Shown here: piece by piece, positions 42,977 through 53,155 of the stretch
How positions within the stretch are numbered: position 1 is the stretch's first letter
Layout: each line of letters begins with the position of its first letter
Source: Streptomyces sp. NBC_01497
Lineage (GTDB): Bacteria > Actinomycetota > Actinomycetes > Streptomycetales > Streptomycetaceae
Reading direction: 5' to 3'
Assembly (NCBI RefSeq): GCF_036250695.1
Contig: NZ_CP109427.1
Location: 1,240,001-1,304,000 of the forward strand
Length of the DNA stretch: 64,000 nt
The notes under the pieces: generated by a model
Told to the model about the DNA's origin: nothing
What the model saw: the letters and a program-made list of their open reading frames with translations, nothing else
Database searches by the model: none
Translations under genes and position numbers: made by a program

Positions 42977-45547
42977 GTGCCGATCTCTCGCCGTGTCCTC
43001 CTCTCCGGTCTGCCGGCCGGGGTCCTGGCGGCCGCCGCCGCGCCGCTGCGGGCCGCGGCCCTCTCCCCCGGTGCCGCCCCCGCGGGCGATCCCGCCGTGA
43101 CGGCGGCGAACACCGTGGCGCTGCTCGCGGGAACCGCCGCGAGTTCGGCGCGGCCCGAGGCAGCCGCCCGGCTCGCCGCCATCGAGTCCACCGCGCGCGG
43201 GCGGCTCGCCGCTCTGGACGCCGCCGGGGACGGCGAGTTGTTCGAGGGCCTGCCGCTCGGCACCAGCGACCCCAACCTCCGGGCGTCGTACCAGTACCTG
43301 TACGACATCGCGCTGGCGACCCGCGTGCCGGGGGCCGCCGGGTCAACGCTGCGCGGCGACACGGCTGTTCAGGACCGGGTGATCGACGCCCTCGCCGAAC
43401 TCCATGACGACTGGTACGGGGACCAGGCACGCGGCTACTACGGCAACTGGTACACCTGGGAGATCGGCATCTCCTCGGCGGTCAGCCGGACGCTCGTGCT
43501 CCTCGCCGACCGGCTCGCCGGCCGCCTGCCCGCTCTGACGGCGGCGTACGTGGCGTCCATGGACGGCTACCTGCGCAACGGCAAGGACGGCGACGTCGAC
43601 CTCGACTCGCGCTTCCACACCGGTGCGAACCTCGCGGACATCACGACCAACCGCGTCCTGCAGGGGAGCGTGCTCGCCGATTCCCGGCGGATCGCCAAGG
43701 CGGTCGCCGACCAGCTGACCGTGCTCGCCACGATCAACCCGTACCACCTCGACCATCAGGTGACGGACGGGTTCTACGCGGACGGCTCGTTCCTGCAGCA
43801 CGCCTCGGTCGCCTACACCGGCTCCTACGGCAGGGACCTGCTGGGCCGGGTCGTGGACACCGTCACGATCCTGGACGGCGCCGGTTACACCGACGTCGCT
43901 CCCGTGGTGGCCGTCGCGCGGGGCTGGATCGTCCGCTCGTTCGCCCCGGTGATCTTCGAGGGCTGGATGATGGAGATCGTGAAGGGCCGCGGTGTCTCCC
44001 GGACGACCTCCGGGTACGCGGACACGGCCGCGATCATCGAGGCCGTCGTGGGTCTCAGCGGCTACGCGACAGGCGCCGACGCCACCGCGCTGCGCGGCTA
44101 CGCGCGCTTCCTGCACCAGGCGTCGCACGCGGCTCCCACCCCCGCCGGGTTCGTCTCCCCCGTGCGCGCCGTGCGGTACGCCGACATCCTCGCCGACACG
44201 TCACTGCCCGCCCGGGACCTGGCGGGGGCGCGGGGCAACCACGCGTTCGGGGCGATGGACCGGACCGTCCACCGGCGGCCGGGCTGGGCCTTCGCGCTGG
44301 CCCGCAGTTCCACCCGGGTCAGCGCGTACGAGTACATGAGCGGCGAGAACCTCATGCCCTGGTTCCAGGGGGCCGGCGCCCACCACCTGTACCTCCGGGG
44401 GCAGGACCAGGCGCAACGCTTCGGTGCGGACCACCTCGCCACCGTCCCGCCCTACCGCCTCGCGGGGGTCACGGCGCCGGTGGAGGCCCGCCGGACGGTG
44501 CCGCAGCTGTACGGCACGCAGTGGTTCGACGACCCGGCGGCCGGCTTCACGGCGTCGTCGGACTCCCAGAACGCGTACGTCTACTTCCCGCGTTCCACCA
44601 ACTCCTTCTCCGGCGGCGTGAGTCTGGACGGCTTCGGCACCGCCGGCCTCGTCCAGGGCGACGACGCGGCCTACGCGGCCCAGCAGGCCGGAGAGCTCCC
44701 GGACGGCTTCGTCGCGTACCGCGGTGCGGAGGCCGTCAAGTCCTGGTTCCTGCTGGACGAGGAGGTCGTGGTGCTCGTCGCGGGCGCCGGTGACGCGGCG
44801 GGTCGCGGAGTCACCACCACGCTCGACACCCGCGTCAGCGACCCCGCGGACCCGGTCCGCGTCACCGGCCTGCGCCGCGACGGCCGGGCCTGGACGCCCG
44901 GCGAGGCGGCCGTGCCGCTCGCCTGGCTGCGCTGGTCCGACGGTGAGGACGGGCCGTCCGTCGGCTACGTCTTCCTCGACGGGCCGCCGCCCGTCGTCAG
45001 CCTGGAGACGGTCACCCGCAGCAGGCGGCTGGTCCGGGCGGCCAACCCGGACACCCCCGTCACCAAGCGGGTCTTCTCCGTGGCATACGAGCAACAGCCG
45101 GGTGCGGCCCGGATGTCGGCGGCCTACGCTCTCCTCCCGCTCGCCTGCGAACGGCGGTTGTCCGCGTACGGCGGTGACCGGCACTCCCCGGAGGTGCTGG
45201 CCAACACCACGCGCCTGCAGGCCCTCGCGCACCGGGGGCTCGGCCTGACGGCGCTCAACGCCTTCACCTCGGGTACGCATCGCGTACCGGGCCTGAGCGT
45301 GGACGGCCCGGTCTCGGTGCTCGTACGGCGCGTGGACCGGGGCAGCGTCACCGTCGCGTTCGGGGACCCCACCACCGAGCTCGACCAGGTGGCCGTGACG
45401 TTGCACGGGGAGCCGCTGTCCGTCGTCTCGGCCGACGACGGGGTGCGTGTGCGGCGCGTCCCCGGTGGGACGCGCGTGGTGGCCGACACCCGGGAGGCCT
45501 ACGGCCGGAGCCTCACCGTGACGCTGCGTGCGAGCCGCAGGCCGTAG
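42977..45547 (+). CDS. secreted polysaccharide lyase family 8 (hyaluronate/chondroitin/xanthan lyase type)
   Basis: This 856-aa exported lyase has a Tat-type signal (ISRRVLLSGLPAGVLAAAAA), an alpha/alpha-toroid catalytic domain (about 45-390) and C-terminal beta-sandwich domains. Active-site residues fit PL8: Asn in TGANLADITTN, His in FLQHASVAYTGSYG with the following Tyr, and Trp/Tyr in NWYTWEIG. It cuts uronic-acid-containing polysaccharides by beta-elimination; hyaluronate is the usual Streptomyces substrate, but xanthan or chondroitin cannot be excluded. GTG at 42977 with GGAG upstream. It is divergent from the phospholipase and overlaps the convergent PAS gene by 35 bp. Confidence 0.87.
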   Translation: MPISRRVLLSGLPAGVLAAAAAPLRAAALSPGAAPAGDPAVTAANTVALLAGTAASSARPEAAARLAAIESTARGRLAALDAAGDGELFEGLPLGTSDPNLRASYQYLYDIALATRVPGAAGSTLRGDTAVQDRVIDALAELHDDWYGDQARGYYGNWYTWEIGISSAVSRTLVLLADRLAGRLPALTAAYVASMDGYLRNGKDGDVDLDSRFHTGANLADITTNRVLQGSVLADSRRIAKAVADQLTVLATINPYHLDHQVTDGFYADGSFLQHASVAYTGSYGRDLLGRVVDTVTILDGAGYTDVAPVVAVARGWIVRSFAPVIFEGWMMEIVKGRGVSRTTSGYADTAAIIEAVVGLSGYATGADATALRGYARFLHQASHAAPTPAGFVSPVRAVRYADILADTSLPARDLAGARGNHAFGAMDRTVHRRPGWAFALARSSTRVSAYEYMSGENLMPWFQGAGAHHLYLRGQDQAQRFGADHLATVPPYRLAGVTAPVEARRTVPQLYGTQWFDDPAAGFTASSDSQNAYVYFPRSTNSFSGGVSLDGFGTAGLVQGDDAAYAAQQAGELPDGFVAYRGAEAVKSWFLLDEEVVVLVAGAGDAAGRGVTTTLDTRVSDPADPVRVTGLRRDGRAWTPGEAAVPLAWLRWSDGEDGPSVGYVFLDGPPPVVSLETVTRSRRLVRAANPDTPVTKRVFSVAYEQQPGAARMSAAYALLPLACERRLSAYGGDRHSPEVLANTTRLQALAHRGLGLTALNAFTSGTHRVPGLSVDGPVSVLVRRVDRGSVTVAFGDPTTELDQVAVTLHGEPLSVVSADDGVRVRRVPGGTRVVADTREAYGRSLTVTLRASRRP

Positions 45548-46169
45548 GCGCCGGCTGCTGCGGCACGTATCGGACAGGGGTGACCGGAACCTGCCGGCGG
45601 TGGCTGAACTCCAGCACCGGGTAGCCCAGTTCGAGGATCCGCTCGGTGATGCGCGCGGCCTCGGCCCGGCCCATCGCCGGCAGTATGTACGGCAGTTGCG
45701 CGGCCAGACGCGGCGCGTCGGGGAACTGGGCGGGACGGGCGAAGCCCGGCATGGTCCGCGTACCGTACGACGACGGCAGCGCCCCGGGGCGGGACGGACG
45801 GCGGCCGCCCGCCGCGAGCACGAGATGCCCGGCCCCGCCGGCGCGGGCCAGGGGGTAGGCCCACCACAGGACATCGGTCCTGGCCCCGTCCGGCGCGGAG
45901 ATCGTGGCCCGGCCCGCCCTGGGGAGCGCCCCGGCCGCCGTGTCCCCGTGCGCGAGGCCGCCCTCGTCCTCGGCGAGCGCGCCCGCGACCGGCAGCAGAT
46001 CCTCGGCCTCACGGCCCGTCGCCTCGTGAGTGGAGTGGCCGAAAAGCCTCCTCGCGCCCGTCGACCAGTGTGAGACCAGGCCGTCACGGTCCACGACGGC
46101 CACGGCGAGCGGCATCCGGCCCGCCGCGGCGACCTGCCGCGACAGACGCGGCGGAAAACCACTGTCCAT
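45513..46169 (-). CDS. PAS-domain protein
   Basis: This 218-aa protein has one PAS domain (about residues 10-110: PLAVAVVDRDGLVSHWSTGARRLFGHSTHEATGRE), as found at the N-terminus of Streptomyces SpoIIE-type phosphatases. No phosphatase, kinase or other output domain follows, so it is a stand-alone sensor or adaptor. The ATG at 46169 has AAGGAG upstream. The coding end overlaps the PL8 gene on the other strand. Confidence 0.78.
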   Translation of the reverse strand: MDSGFPPRLSRQVAAAGRMPLAVAVVDRDGLVSHWSTGARRLFGHSTHEATGREAEDLLPVAGALAEDEGGLAHGDTAAGALPRAGRATISAPDGARTDVLWWAYPLARAGGAGHLVLAAGGRRPSRPGALPSSYGTRTMPGFARPAQFPDAPRLAAQLPYILPAMGRAEAARITERILELGYPVLEFSHRRQVPVTPVRYVPQQPAPTACGSHAASR

Positions 46170-46350
46170 GGGGTGAGGACTCCTTCCGTGCCGCCAGGAG
46201 ATCCGCGGCCCTGGACACCACGGTACGGCTACGGCGGGGCGCTGAGGGGGCGATTCGCCAAGACATGCCCCGCCCCGGTGCCGCCGATTTGTTGACTGAA
46301 ATTCAGTCAATCACCGGCCGCCATCCGGAAGCCCCGCCGGAACCCGCCGT

Positions 46351-48864
46351 TCAGTCCTCGTGCCCCAGTTGGAGATCGCGCTCCGTGCGTCCGCCGCCCG
46401 CTACCTGGAGGACCGTGGCGACCGGCGGGTAGCCGGCCGCGATCACCGTGTACTCACCCGACGACAGGTCCACGAAGCGGAAGGTGCCGTCGGGTCCCGT
46501 GGTGAGCGTGTCCACCACATTGCCCGCCGCGTCCAGCAACGTGACGCGCGCGTCCTCGACGGGCCGTCCGCCCGACGCCCGTACCGTACCGCGCAGCACG
46601 GCACCGCCCGCGAGCTCGACGTCCTGCCTGGTCTCGCGCGAGGACTGGACGCTCACCGGCAGGGCCGCGGGCCGGAACGCCGGCGCGCTCGCCGCCAGCG
46701 TGTACTCACCGGCGACGAGTTCGCCGATCACGTACAGGCCCTCGCGTCCGCTGCGCGTGGAGGCGACGACCTCGCCGCGCACGTCGGTGAGGGTGACGGC
46801 CGCGTCCCTGACGGGCGTGCCGTCGGCCGTGACCACGGAGCCCGCGAGGCGTCCCGCGCCGCCGAGCACCACGTCCAGTTCGACGGCGCGCTCGCCCACG
46901 GTCACCGTGACGGCCTGCGGCTGGTGGCCGCCCGCGGCGGCGATCATCACGTACGAACCGGCGCCGGGCACGGTGAGCGCGTAGCGCCCGTCCTCGCTGC
47001 TCGCACCACGCCCGATCTGCCGGCCGTGCACGTCGATGAGGGTGAGCGCGGCGCGCGGCACGACGGAGCCGTCGTAGTGCATGACGGTCCCGCAGACCGC
47101 GACACCCGCGCTGAAGGGGCCGGCCGCGGCGGGCGGGACCGCGGTCGCGGCGTACCCGGCCGTGTCGTAACCGCTGGTGTCGTGTCCGGGCGCGGCGGCG
47201 CGTGCGGCGGGGATGTCGGTGGTCTCGGTGGCGGAGGCGTTGTGGGACACCAGCGGTCTCTCCTTGAGGAAGAAGGCGATCAACAGGCCGAGGACGAGCA
47301 CCGGCACGAGGTAGAGGAAGATGCGGGGCATGGCGTCCGCGTACGCGTCGACGTAGGCGTCGCGCAGCGCGGGGGGCAGGGCGTGGACCATCTGCGGGGT
47401 GACGGACTCGGGGCTCGGCAGCCCGCCGCCCGCGGGCAGCCGGTCGGCGAGTGCGTCGGCGAGGCGGTTCGCGAAGATCGTGCCGAAGACGGCGGCGCCG
47501 ACGCTTCCCCCGATCTGCCGGAAGTAGTTGTTGGCGCTGGTGGCGGTCCCCAGGTCGGCGGGGCGCACGGAGTTCTGCACGGCGAGCACCAGCACCGGCA
47601 TCACCAGGCCGATACCGATGCCGAGGACGGCCTGCGCCACGCCCGTCGTGAGGTCGGACGTGTCGGCGCCGAGCCGGGAGAGCAGCCACATGCCCAGGGC
47701 GGACACGGCGGAGCCGAGGAGCGGGTAGACGCGGTAGCGGCCGGTACGGCTGATGAGCTGCCCGGACACGATGGAGGCGACGACGACGCCGCCCATCATC
47801 GGCAGCATCATCAGCCCGGAAGCGGTGGCGCTGACGCCGTCGACCATCTGCAGGAACGTCGGCAGGTAGCTGGCCGCGCCGAACAGGGCGACGCCGATGA
47901 CCGCGCCGATCAGCCCGGAGACGGTGAAGACGGAGTCGCGGAACAGCCGGAGCGGGATGATCGGTTCTGCGGCGAAACGCTCGACGACGAGGAACAGCAC
48001 GGCTGTTCCGGCGGCACCGGCGGCGAGTCCGAGGATGACGCGCGAGCCCCACGCGTACTCGGTGCCTCCCCAACTGGTCAGCAACACCAGGCAGGTGGAG
48101 GCGGCGGCCAGCAGCAGCGCGCCGAGCACGTCGAGCCGCCCTCTGGCGCCGCGCTTCGGCAGTTTGAGCACGAGCGAGACCACGACGAAGGTGAGCAGCC
48201 CGAAGGGCACGTTGAAGTAGAAGCACCAGCGCCAGGTGGCGTGGTCGGTGAAGAAGCCTCCGAGCAACGGGCCCGCCACGGAGGCGAGTCCGAACGCGGC
48301 ACCGATGAGGCCCATGTACCGGCCGCGCTCGCGGGGCGGCACGATGTCGCCGATGATCGCCTGCACGCCGATCATCAGCCCGCCGGCGCCGATGCCCTGC
48401 ACCGCGCGGAAGGCGATGAGTTCGTCCATCGAGCGGGCCCAGCCGCACAGGGCGGAGCCGATGACGAAGACGAGGATCGCGAACTGGAAGACGCCCTTGC
48501 GGCCGAAGAGGTCACCGAGCTTGCCGTAGATGGGCAGGCCCACCGTGGAGGTCAGCAGGTAGGCGGTGATCGCCCACGACATCCGGTCGAGGCCGTGCAG
48601 GTCCCCGACGATCTTCGGCAGCGCCGTGGCCACGATCATCTGGTCGAGCGCGGCCAGCAGCAGCGCCAGCATCAGGCCGATGAAGACGAGCCGCACCCTG
48701 CGCGGGTCCAGGGCGCCGCCGCCGAGTGCCGCGCCACCGGGCGGCGCGGGCCTCCCGGGGGCCGGCAGGACTTCGGCCGGGGGCGACGCGGAGGCGGGGC
48801 CGGGGCCCCGGCCGTGCCCGGCGCCGCTCGCCGTTTCCTTCACCAGAGTGGTCGTACCGCCCAC
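46351..48864 (-). CDS. DHA2 MFS exporter fused to carboxypeptidase-regulatory-like domains
   Basis: This 837-aa membrane protein has an N-terminal 14-TM MFS exporter (about residues 50-540) with [21 protein letters not shown], the DHA2 motif, and [14 protein letters not shown], motif A. Three consecutive immunoglobulin-like carboxypeptidase-regulatory/CnaB-like repeats follow (about 595-830), each with a VxLxDxxG pattern such as [21 protein letters not shown], then VTLTDVRGE and VTLLDAAGN. The tail probably sits on one face of the membrane and may bind a partner or cell wall. The GTG start at 48864 follows GGGGAG. Confidence 0.86.
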   Translation of the reverse strand: MGGTTTLVKETASGAGHGRGPGPASASPPAEVLPAPGRPAPPGGAALGGGALDPRRVRLVFIGLMLALLLAALDQMIVATALPKIVGDLHGLDRMSWAITAYLLTSTVGLPIYGKLGDLFGRKGVFQFAILVFVIGSALCGWARSMDELIAFRAVQGIGAGGLMIGVQAIIGDIVPPRERGRYMGLIGAAFGLASVAGPLLGGFFTDHATWRWCFYFNVPFGLLTFVVVSLVLKLPKRGARGRLDVLGALLLAAASTCLVLLTSWGGTEYAWGSRVILGLAAGAAGTAVLFLVVERFAAEPIIPLRLFRDSVFTVSGLIGAVIGVALFGAASYLPTFLQMVDGVSATASGLMMLPMMGGVVVASIVSGQLISRTGRYRVYPLLGSAVSALGMWLLSRLGADTSDLTTGVAQAVLGIGIGLVMPVLVLAVQNSVRPADLGTATSANNYFRQIGGSVGAAVFGTIFANRLADALADRLPAGGGLPSPESVTPQMVHALPPALRDAYVDAYADAMPRIFLYLVPVLVLGLLIAFFLKERPLVSHNASATETTDIPAARAAAPGHDTSGYDTAGYAATAVPPAAAGPFSAGVAVCGTVMHYDGSVVPRAALTLIDVHGRQIGRGASSEDGRYALTVPGAGSYVMIAAAGGHQPQAVTVTVGERAVELDVVLGGAGRLAGSVVTADGTPVRDAAVTLTDVRGEVVASTRSGREGLYVIGELVAGEYTLAASAPAFRPAALPVSVQSSRETRQDVELAGGAVLRGTVRASGGRPVEDARVTLLDAAGNVVDTLTTGPDGTFRFVDLSSGEYTVIAAGYPPVATVLQVAGGGRTERDLQLGHED

Positions 48865-49128
48865 GTAATGCTCCCCTCGTCACACCTACGCGGCGTCATT
48901 CCTCGCATTACACGCCAAGCGGGAGCAAGCGAATGAGGGGGCTGCGCAGGGGCGGGTGAGGGGGCGCGCGATCGCTGAGATCGTGCGCCGGGGCGCTCAA
49001 CTGGGGCTTTCCGGACGGCACGCGCCGCGTTGACACGGGGCCGCCGTCCGGAGAATCCACCCGTATCGGTGACTCGGGCGACTAGCGCGCTGACCCGCGC
49101 GGGCCGGCCGAGTCAGCTGGGCTCATGC

Positions 49129-49590
49129 TCAGACGTCACCCGAGGGCTTGCCCTCGGTCTCCTCGGCGAGCCTGGCCAGGATCTGGTCGTAGAGCGCGGC
49201 CAGGCCCTTGGGCGCGAACTTGCGCTCGAAGAAACCGCCGATGCCGCCCGCGCCGTTCCACACGGAGGTGACGACGGCCTTCGAACGGCCCTCACCCGCC
49301 GGGGTGACGACCCAGGTGGTGACCATGGAGGAGTTGCGGTCCTTCTCCACGAGCTGACCGTCGACCGGCTCCGTCACCTCCAGGAGGCAGTCGCGGACCC
49401 GCTTCTCGGTCGCCTGCAGCCTCCAGTGGACGAGCGTGCCCTCGCCGTCGCCGCCCTCCCGGATCTCGTACTCGGTGAAGTTGCCGGGCAGCAGCTTGTG
49501 GCGTGTCTCCTTGTAGTCGGCCAGCGCGTCGAACACGTCCTCCGCCTTCGCCGCGATGACTCGCTCCGTCGTGGCTTCGACCTGCGCCAT
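49129..49590 (-). CDS. SRPBCC-family protein (polyketide cyclase/START-like)
   Basis: This 153-aa helix-grip-fold protein has the pattern VEATTERVIAAKAEDVFDALADYKETRHKLLP and a C-terminal helix FAPKGLAALYDQILARLAEE, typical of SRPBCC/Polyketide_cyc2. It binds a hydrophobic ligand that cannot be named. The ATG at 49590 has GGAGGAA 6 nt upstream. Divergent from the Rv2578c-like gene. Confidence 0.84.
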   Translation of the reverse strand: MAQVEATTERVIAAKAEDVFDALADYKETRHKLLPGNFTEYEIREGGDGEGTLVHWRLQATEKRVRDCLLEVTEPVDGQLVEKDRNSSMVTTWVVTPAGEGRSKAVVTSVWNGAGGIGGFFERKFAPKGLAALYDQILARLAEETEGKPSGDV

Positions 49591-49764
49591 GGCTGTTCCT
49601 CCAGCACTCGGTTCCTTGGTGGGGCACGGCAAGCCAACCACCCCGCGCCCACCGGCCCAAATCGGGGTCTCCAGGGGCTCGGGCAAAGGGGCCGACAAGG
49701 GAGCCGACGAGCGGCCGGCACGTGGCGTCCGAACGGCGCGTCCGAACGGCGTGCACGATCAAGG

Positions 49765-49776
49765 GAACATTTGTTC
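49765..49776 (+). promoter_or_regulatory. LexA-type SOS box GAAC-N4-GTTC
   Basis: GAACATTTGTTC is a perfect match to the core of the Gram-positive/actinobacterial LexA box (CGAAC-N4-GTTCG), 34 bp before the start of the radical SAM gene. TATTGT just after it could be a -10, so LexA would block the promoter. Confidence 0.7.
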
Positions 49777-49810
49777 TATTGTCGAACGGAGCACTACCGA
49801 GGAGGCACGC

Positions 49811-50917
49811 ATGCGCTGGGACCATCTGACCGACCAGGACGCCGATGACGCGACCCGAGCGGACGGCGGCGCCGGGGGCGGCGCGGCACGCGGCACCGGC
49901 GCCCGACCCGACGCGGCCCTCGCCCTCTTCGCCACGGACGCCGTGACCACCAGGACCTTCGACACGCCGGAATTCCGGGGGATCACCTTCCACGAGGTCA
50001 GGGCCCGCTCCATCGTGAACCGCGTGCCCGGCGCGTCCCGCATGCCCTTCGAGTGGACCGTGAACCCGTACCGGGGGTGCTCCCACGCCTGCGTCTACTG
50101 CTTCGCGCGCAAGACGCACAGCTACCTCGACCTCGACACCGGGCAGGGCTTCGACTCCCAGATCGTCGTCAAGATCAACGCGCCGGAACTGCTGCGCCGC
50201 GACCTGGCGTCGCCCCGCTGGCAGGGGGCGCACATCGCGATGGGCACCAACGTCGACTGCTACCAGCGGGCCGAGGGCCGCTACTCCCTGATGCCCGGGA
50301 TCATCGCCGCGCTGCGGGAGCGCGCGAACCCGTTCTCCATCCTCACCAAGGGCACGCTGATCCTGCGCGACCTCGACCTGCTCCGGGACGCGGCCACCGT
50401 CACCGACGTGGGCGTGTCCGTGTCGGTCGGCTTCACCGACCGGGACCTGTGGCGCACGGTCGAGCCGGGGACCCCCGCGCCCGAGCGGCGCCTCGATGTG
50501 GTGCGGGCGCTGTCGGAGACGGGCATCGGCTGCGGGGTGCTGATGGCGCCGGTCCTGCCGTACCTGAGCGACAGCCCCCGACAACTGCGGGCGACCGTCC
50601 GGGAGATCGCGGCGGCCGGCGCCGCTTCGGTGACCCCGCTGGCCCTGCACCTGCGGCCCGGCGGCTCGCGGGAGTGGTTCATGACGTGGCTGCGGCACCA
50701 CCACCCCGCGCTGGTCGGCGCGTACGAGCGGCTGTACGGCGGCGGTTCGTACGCGCCGACGTGGTACCAGCGGCGCATCACCAAGGCCGTGCACGAACTG
50801 GCCGACGAGTACGGGATCGGGCCCCGGGGCCGTTCGTTCCGGACACCGCTGCCGGACGCGGTGAGCGGGGACCAGCAGGACGCGGCGCCGGAGCCGACCC
50901 AGCTGACGCTGCTCTAG
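49811..50917 (+). CDS. radical SAM protein, Rv2578c family (SplB-like)
   Basis: This 368-aa iron-sulfur enzyme has the cluster motif C-S-H-A-C-V-Y-C in NPYRGCSHACVYCFARKTH (about residues 88-106). The domain is related to spore photoproduct lyase-like proteins (Rv2578c of Mycobacterium). The reaction is not established. It lies behind a perfect SOS box, suggesting a role after DNA damage. The ATG at 49811 follows GAGGAGG; the N-terminal 40 residues are Gly/Ala-rich. Confidence 0.86.
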   Translation: MRWDHLTDQDADDATRADGGAGGGAARGTGARPDAALALFATDAVTTRTFDTPEFRGITFHEVRARSIVNRVPGASRMPFEWTVNPYRGCSHACVYCFARKTHSYLDLDTGQGFDSQIVVKINAPELLRRDLASPRWQGAHIAMGTNVDCYQRAEGRYSLMPGIIAALRERANPFSILTKGTLILRDLDLLRDAATVTDVGVSVSVGFTDRDLWRTVEPGTPAPERRLDVVRALSETGIGCGVLMAPVLPYLSDSPRQLRATVREIAAAGAASVTPLALHLRPGGSREWFMTWLRHHHPALVGAYERLYGGGSYAPTWYQRRITKAVHELADEYGIGPRGRSFRTPLPDAVSGDQQDAAPEPTQLTLL

Positions 50918-51018
50918 GGACCGCGGCTGCCGGGCCTCGCGAGCCGGGCGCGGCTCTCCGCGGACGCGGCCGGTACATCACGTGGCCCGCCGGCGGTGGC
51001 GTCGGAGATGATGGCGCC

Positions 51019-51426
51019 ATGAGCGATCTCACCCATGTGACCTCGCCCGGGGGCGTGGCCCCCGGCAGCGGGTACAGCCATGTCGTGCTCGGCACGGGCA
51101 CGTTCGTCGCGGTGTCGGGGCAGTGCGCGTTCGACGGGGAGGGCCGGATCGTCGGCGAGGGCGACCCGGCGGTCCGGGCACGCCGGGTGTTCGAGAACCT
51201 GCGCCAGTGCCTGGCGGTGGCGGGGGCCGGCTTCGACGACGTGGTGAAGCCGGGGTACGGGGTCGGGGACGTCGCTCAACTGCCCGCCGTGCGGGCCGCC
51301 CGTGGCGCCGCCCTCGGCACGGCGCGCCCGCCGGCGCGTTCCGCCGTCCAGGTGGCCGCGCCGATCCGGCCCGCACCGCTGGTGGAGATCGACGCGTTCG
51401 CCGTGGCCGGCGGGGGGCCGGCATGA
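51019..51426 (+). CDS. RidA/YjgF family protein
   Basis: This 135-aa protein is of the RidA superfamily, which hydrolyses reactive enamine/imine intermediates. Family pattern: YSHVVLGTGTFVAVSGQCAFDGEG, FENLRQCLAVAGAGFDDVVK, and the C-terminal PLVEIDAFAVAG. The arginine that defines deaminating RidA members (R105 in E. coli) seems replaced by the RPAP segment, so it may be a non-RidA (Rid4-7 type) member. The stop overlaps the GNAT start by 4 bp (ATGA). Confidence 0.85.
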   Translation: MSDLTHVTSPGGVAPGSGYSHVVLGTGTFVAVSGQCAFDGEGRIVGEGDPAVRARRVFENLRQCLAVAGAGFDDVVKPGYGVGDVAQLPAVRAARGAALGTARPPARSAVQVAAPIRPAPLVEIDAFAVAGGGPA

Positions 51427-52001
51427 CGGACGCGCCACAGGCCACGGGCGCGACGGACACGACGGTCCGCGCGATGACCCTTGAGGACTGCCCGGCGGTC
51501 GCGGCCGTCCGGGTGTGCGGCTGGCGGTTCGCGTACGAGGGCCTGATGCCGCGGGCGCACCTGGAGGCGATGAGCGTCGACGCGGACACCGAACGACGGC
51601 GGGAGCAGTTCCTCGCGGGGGCGGGCCGCGTCGTCAACCTGGTCGCGGAGCGCGCCGGGAGGGTGATCGGCTGGGGCTGCTACGGGCCGAGCCGGGACAC
51701 CGGCGTGCCCGGCGGCACCGCCGAGCTGTACGCGCTGTACGTGCTGCCCGAGCACCTGTCGCGCGGCGTGGGCCGGGCGCTGACGGCGGAACTGCTGGAC
51801 CGGGCCGCCGCGGCGGGCCACCCGCTGATGCAGCTGTGGGTCGTGGCGGGCAACGCGCGGGCGCGCCGCTTCTACGCGCGGGCGGGCTTCGCGCCGGACG
51901 GGGCGGAGGAACCCTACGACGTCGCGGGCGTCGAGGTGCCGGAGGTGCGGTACGCGAGGGCGCTCAGCGCGCCACCGGCCGCGGCGGACAGCCGGGGATG
52001 A
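51423..52001 (+). CDS. GNAT N-acetyltransferase
   Basis: This 192-aa protein has the acetyl-CoA-binding pattern of GNAT enzymes: LYALYVLPEHLSRGVGRALTAELL (motif A with a R/Q-X2-G-X-G/A-like loop) and LWVVAGNARARRFYARAGFAPDG (motif B). Substrate unknown. Coupled to the upstream RidA-like gene by ATGA. Its last 88 bp overlap the convergent HEAT-repeat gene. Confidence 0.86.
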   Translation: MTDAPQATGATDTTVRAMTLEDCPAVAAVRVCGWRFAYEGLMPRAHLEAMSVDADTERRREQFLAGAGRVVNLVAERAGRVIGWGCYGPSRDTGVPGGTAELYALYVLPEHLSRGVGRALTAELLDRAAAAGHPLMQLWVVAGNARARRFYARAGFAPDGAEEPYDVAGVEVPEVRYARALSAPPAAADSRG

Positions 52002-52525
52002 CCGAGGGCCGCGCGCAGCACGGGCGCGGCGCGCGGGTCGGCGAGCGTCCCGAGACCCTCCACACAGGCGAGAGCGACACGCCAGTGGGGTGCGTCGGGC
52101 GCGAGCAGTCCTTCGAGGGTCTCGATCAGCGCGGGCGCCGACTCGGGTGCGCGCAGCGCCGTCAGCAGCCGGACGGGGTGCAGCGCGTAGGCCGTGCGCA
52201 GCGGATTGGTGGCGAGCGCCGCCGCCGCGCGGGCGGTGCGCGGGTCGGCGAGCCGCGTCAGGGCGTACGAGGCTGCGACGCAGCGCTCGGGGTCCCGGTG
52301 GTTGAGCAGCAGGACCAGCGTCTCGAAGGCACGGCGGTCGCGGGCGCAGCCGAGCCGGAAGGCCGCGATCTCCCGGGCCCAGAGGGGTTGTTCGGGTGCG
52401 ACGAGGGTGGCCGCGAGTGATTCCGCGTCCTCGGTGCCGAGCAGGTCCTCGCACTCGGGCGCGGCGTCCGACTCCTCGCGCACCCGGTCCGCGAGGGCAC
52501 GGAAGTCCTCGTCGGTGACGTCCAT
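51914..52525 (-). CDS. HEAT-repeat protein
   Basis: This 203-aa all-helical protein has alternating helices of about 15-17 residues such as AREIAAFRLGCARDRRAFETLVLLL, RCVAASYALTRLADPRTARAAAALA and WRVALACVEGLGTLADPRAAPVLRAAL. The latter match PBS-lyase-like HEAT repeats (acidic ADPRA turns). It is probably a scaffold for protein binding; specific role unknown. ATG at 52525. The end overlaps the GNAT gene on the opposite strand. Confidence 0.8.
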   Translation of the reverse strand: MDVTDEDFRALADRVREESDAAPECEDLLGTEDAESLAATLVAPEQPLWAREIAAFRLGCARDRRAFETLVLLLNHRDPERCVAASYALTRLADPRTARAAAALATNPLRTAYALHPVRLLTALRAPESAPALIETLEGLLAPDAPHWRVALACVEGLGTLADPRAAPVLRAALGHPRLSAAAGGALSALAYRTSGTSTPATS

Positions 52526-52684
52526 GCGGCTCAGGGTAACTGCGCGACAGGGGTGATTGAGGGCACATCGGAAACTCCGACTCCGAGGGCTGGCGCGCTC
52601 GTTACCCGTCGGTTAACCTCATATGAGCGGCGACCGGTGACGCGGTCGTCCGGGGCGCCGTCGGTTCGGCACCCACGGTGACAG

Positions 52685-52708
52685 CAGTAGCAGTAGCAGT
52701 AGCAGTAG
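52685..52708. repeat. hexanucleotide microsatellite (CAGTAG)4
   Basis: Four perfect copies in a row, flanked by partial units. Rare in Streptomyces DNA. On the plus strand it would read as Ala-Val or Ser-Ser codons, but no gene is supported. Confidence 0.7.
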
Positions 52709-53130
52709 CAGGCCCGGACGTGACGTACGGACCCATCAGTTCCGGACGCGCGGAACCACCCCCACCCGGGTCACCCACGGACGCACCACGCCCGCAAGCA
52801 GCACGGACGCACGGCGTTCCGGCGCACGCCACGATCGGCGCCGGGCGGCACTGCGGCAACGGCTCAGCGCTCCCGTCGCCCCCGGGCGGCGGGCCCCGCG
52901 CGGGCACGGCGCGTGCTCGCGGCGGGCGACAGCCCGGCTCCGCACCCGTGCCGCCTCCGCCCTTCGCCGCCCGGACGCCGGGGACGAACACCGCACACCG
53001 CACACCCCGCGCCCGAGCGTCCGCCCCGCCTCCCGACCGCACGCACGCACTCCCCCCGCGCGGCGCACGCACCACGGCGCGCCGCACCGCAGCACACGAC
53101 GTGACCACGGGACAGGGTCCGTCGGCTCCT

Positions 53131-53155
53131 CCGGCACCGCCGTCGGCGGTGCCGG
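53131..53155 (+). promoter_or_regulatory. 11-bp hairpin in the leader of the 3-hydroxyacyl-CoA dehydrogenase gene
   Basis: CCGGCACCGCC (53131-53141) and GGCGGTGCCGG (53145-53155) pair perfectly around GTC, 30 nt before the ATG. It could act as an RNA stem, attenuator or mRNA-stability element; its arms contain GGCAC/GTGCC, but with an 11-nt spacer rather than 3. Confidence 0.4.
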
